Origin: Marinomonas flavescens
GTDB lineage: Bacteria; Pseudomonadota; Gammaproteobacteria; Pseudomonadales; Marinomonadaceae
Length of the DNA: 64,000 nt
NCBI RefSeq assembly: GCF_004352835.1
Contig: NZ_SJSB01000010.1
Span: 84,149-148,148 of the forward strand
Direction of reading: 5' to 3'
Below, piece by piece: positions 63,893 through 64,000 of this stretch. Within the stretch, counting starts at the first letter, position 1. Each line of letters starts with the position of its first letter. A program made the translations under genes and the position numbers. The notes under the pieces are model-generated. The model did not search any database and was not told the origin of the DNA. It was given only the letters and a program-made list of their open reading frames with translations.

Positions 63893-64000
63893 CTTGACGA
63901 CGACCTACTCTCACATGGGATCCCCCACACTACCATCGGCGATGACGCTTTTCACTTCTGAGTTCGGGATGGGATCAGGTGGTTCAACGTCTCTATGATC
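63893..64000 (-). rRNA. rrf: 5S ribosomal RNA, second copy, cut by the window edge
   Basis: Nearly identical to the complete 5S gene, with changes in helix I (CTTGACGA at the 3' end) and one base in the loop (TTCGGGAT for TTCGGTAT on the plus strand). By comparison only about the first 8 nt of the 5' end are missing beyond position 64000. It should be preceded by a 23S gene outside the window. Confidence 0.93.

Noticed and set aside
1..64000. CRISPR array, tRNA genes, prophage or defence island
   Set aside because: No regularly spaced repeat series, no tRNA-like cloverleaf with CCA-end context, and no phage structural, toxin-antitoxin or restriction genes were seen on either strand.

Overview
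The window looks like chromosome from a marine, moderately AT-rich gammaproteobacterium, probably Oceanospirillales and close to Marinomonas. I infer this from the protein flavour (CysDN, YbiT, PepN, AceE/AceF with three lipoyl domains), the gammaproteobacterial order nadC ... pilin-pilB-pilC-pilD-coaE-yacG, an ectoine-type uptake ABC system, and tandem 5S rRNA genes. No search was run, so the genus is an inference. Most of the window is ordinary core genome with tight gene spacing and clear intrinsic terminators.

1-9.5 kb: end of a GreA-like gene; an iron-responsive unit (promoter with a Fur-box-like site, a MarR regulator, a siderophore-interacting ferric reductase); cysD-cysN for sulfate activation, with a CysN carrying an unusual C-terminal tail; trhP (yegQ); a coiled-coil membrane protein; sodB; a TerB-like protein and an overlapping unknown; a split YeeE/YedE sulfur transporter pair. 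9.5-21.3 kb: a fold-III ornithine/lysine decarboxylase behind a long leader, a short YcbX-type MOSC protein, ABC-F protein YbiT, an orphan cyclic-nucleotide-binding domain, RidA, the cobalamin adenosyltransferase and B12-dependent MetH, and a large coiled-coil lipoprotein. 21.4-34 kb: pepN, DUF2797, yeaC, glpG, nadK, a PLP enzyme whose 5' end coincides with a terminator hairpin, the large FAD/Fe-S dehydrogenase YdiJ, a spermidine-synthase-like protein and pgm.

34-44 kb: a signalling pair (chemoreceptor whose sensor appears cytoplasmic, plus an EAL phosphodiesterase with a YkuI-type C-terminal sensor), a patatin-like lipase, and aceE-aceF. The roughly 0.9 kb between aceE and nadC has no gene but is rich in inverted repeats. 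44.8-55.3 kb: nadC-ackA-pta, then an overlapping run of compact type IV pilus genes into coaE-yacG, then a TPR response regulator with a sensorless histidine kinase. 55.4-62.7 kb: a GntR regulator with a BenE-type symporter, a four-gene ectoine-type ABC importer, an ArsR regulator with an old-yellow-enzyme reductase, and pseudoazurin.

62.7-64 kb is a scarred junction: a broken IS1182-type transposase, two copies of an 87-bp structured repeat flanking a 19-bp inverted repeat, then the end of a minus-strand rRNA operon with one complete 5S gene, one running off the window, and a 3' remnant of another. I found no CRISPR array, integrated phage or convincing new multi-gene system. The most interesting leads are regulatory (28.1 kb, 9.6 kb, 44.0-44.3 kb), the reduced pilus ATPase, the cytoplasmic-sensor chemoreceptor/EAL pair, and the rRNA-end rearrangement.
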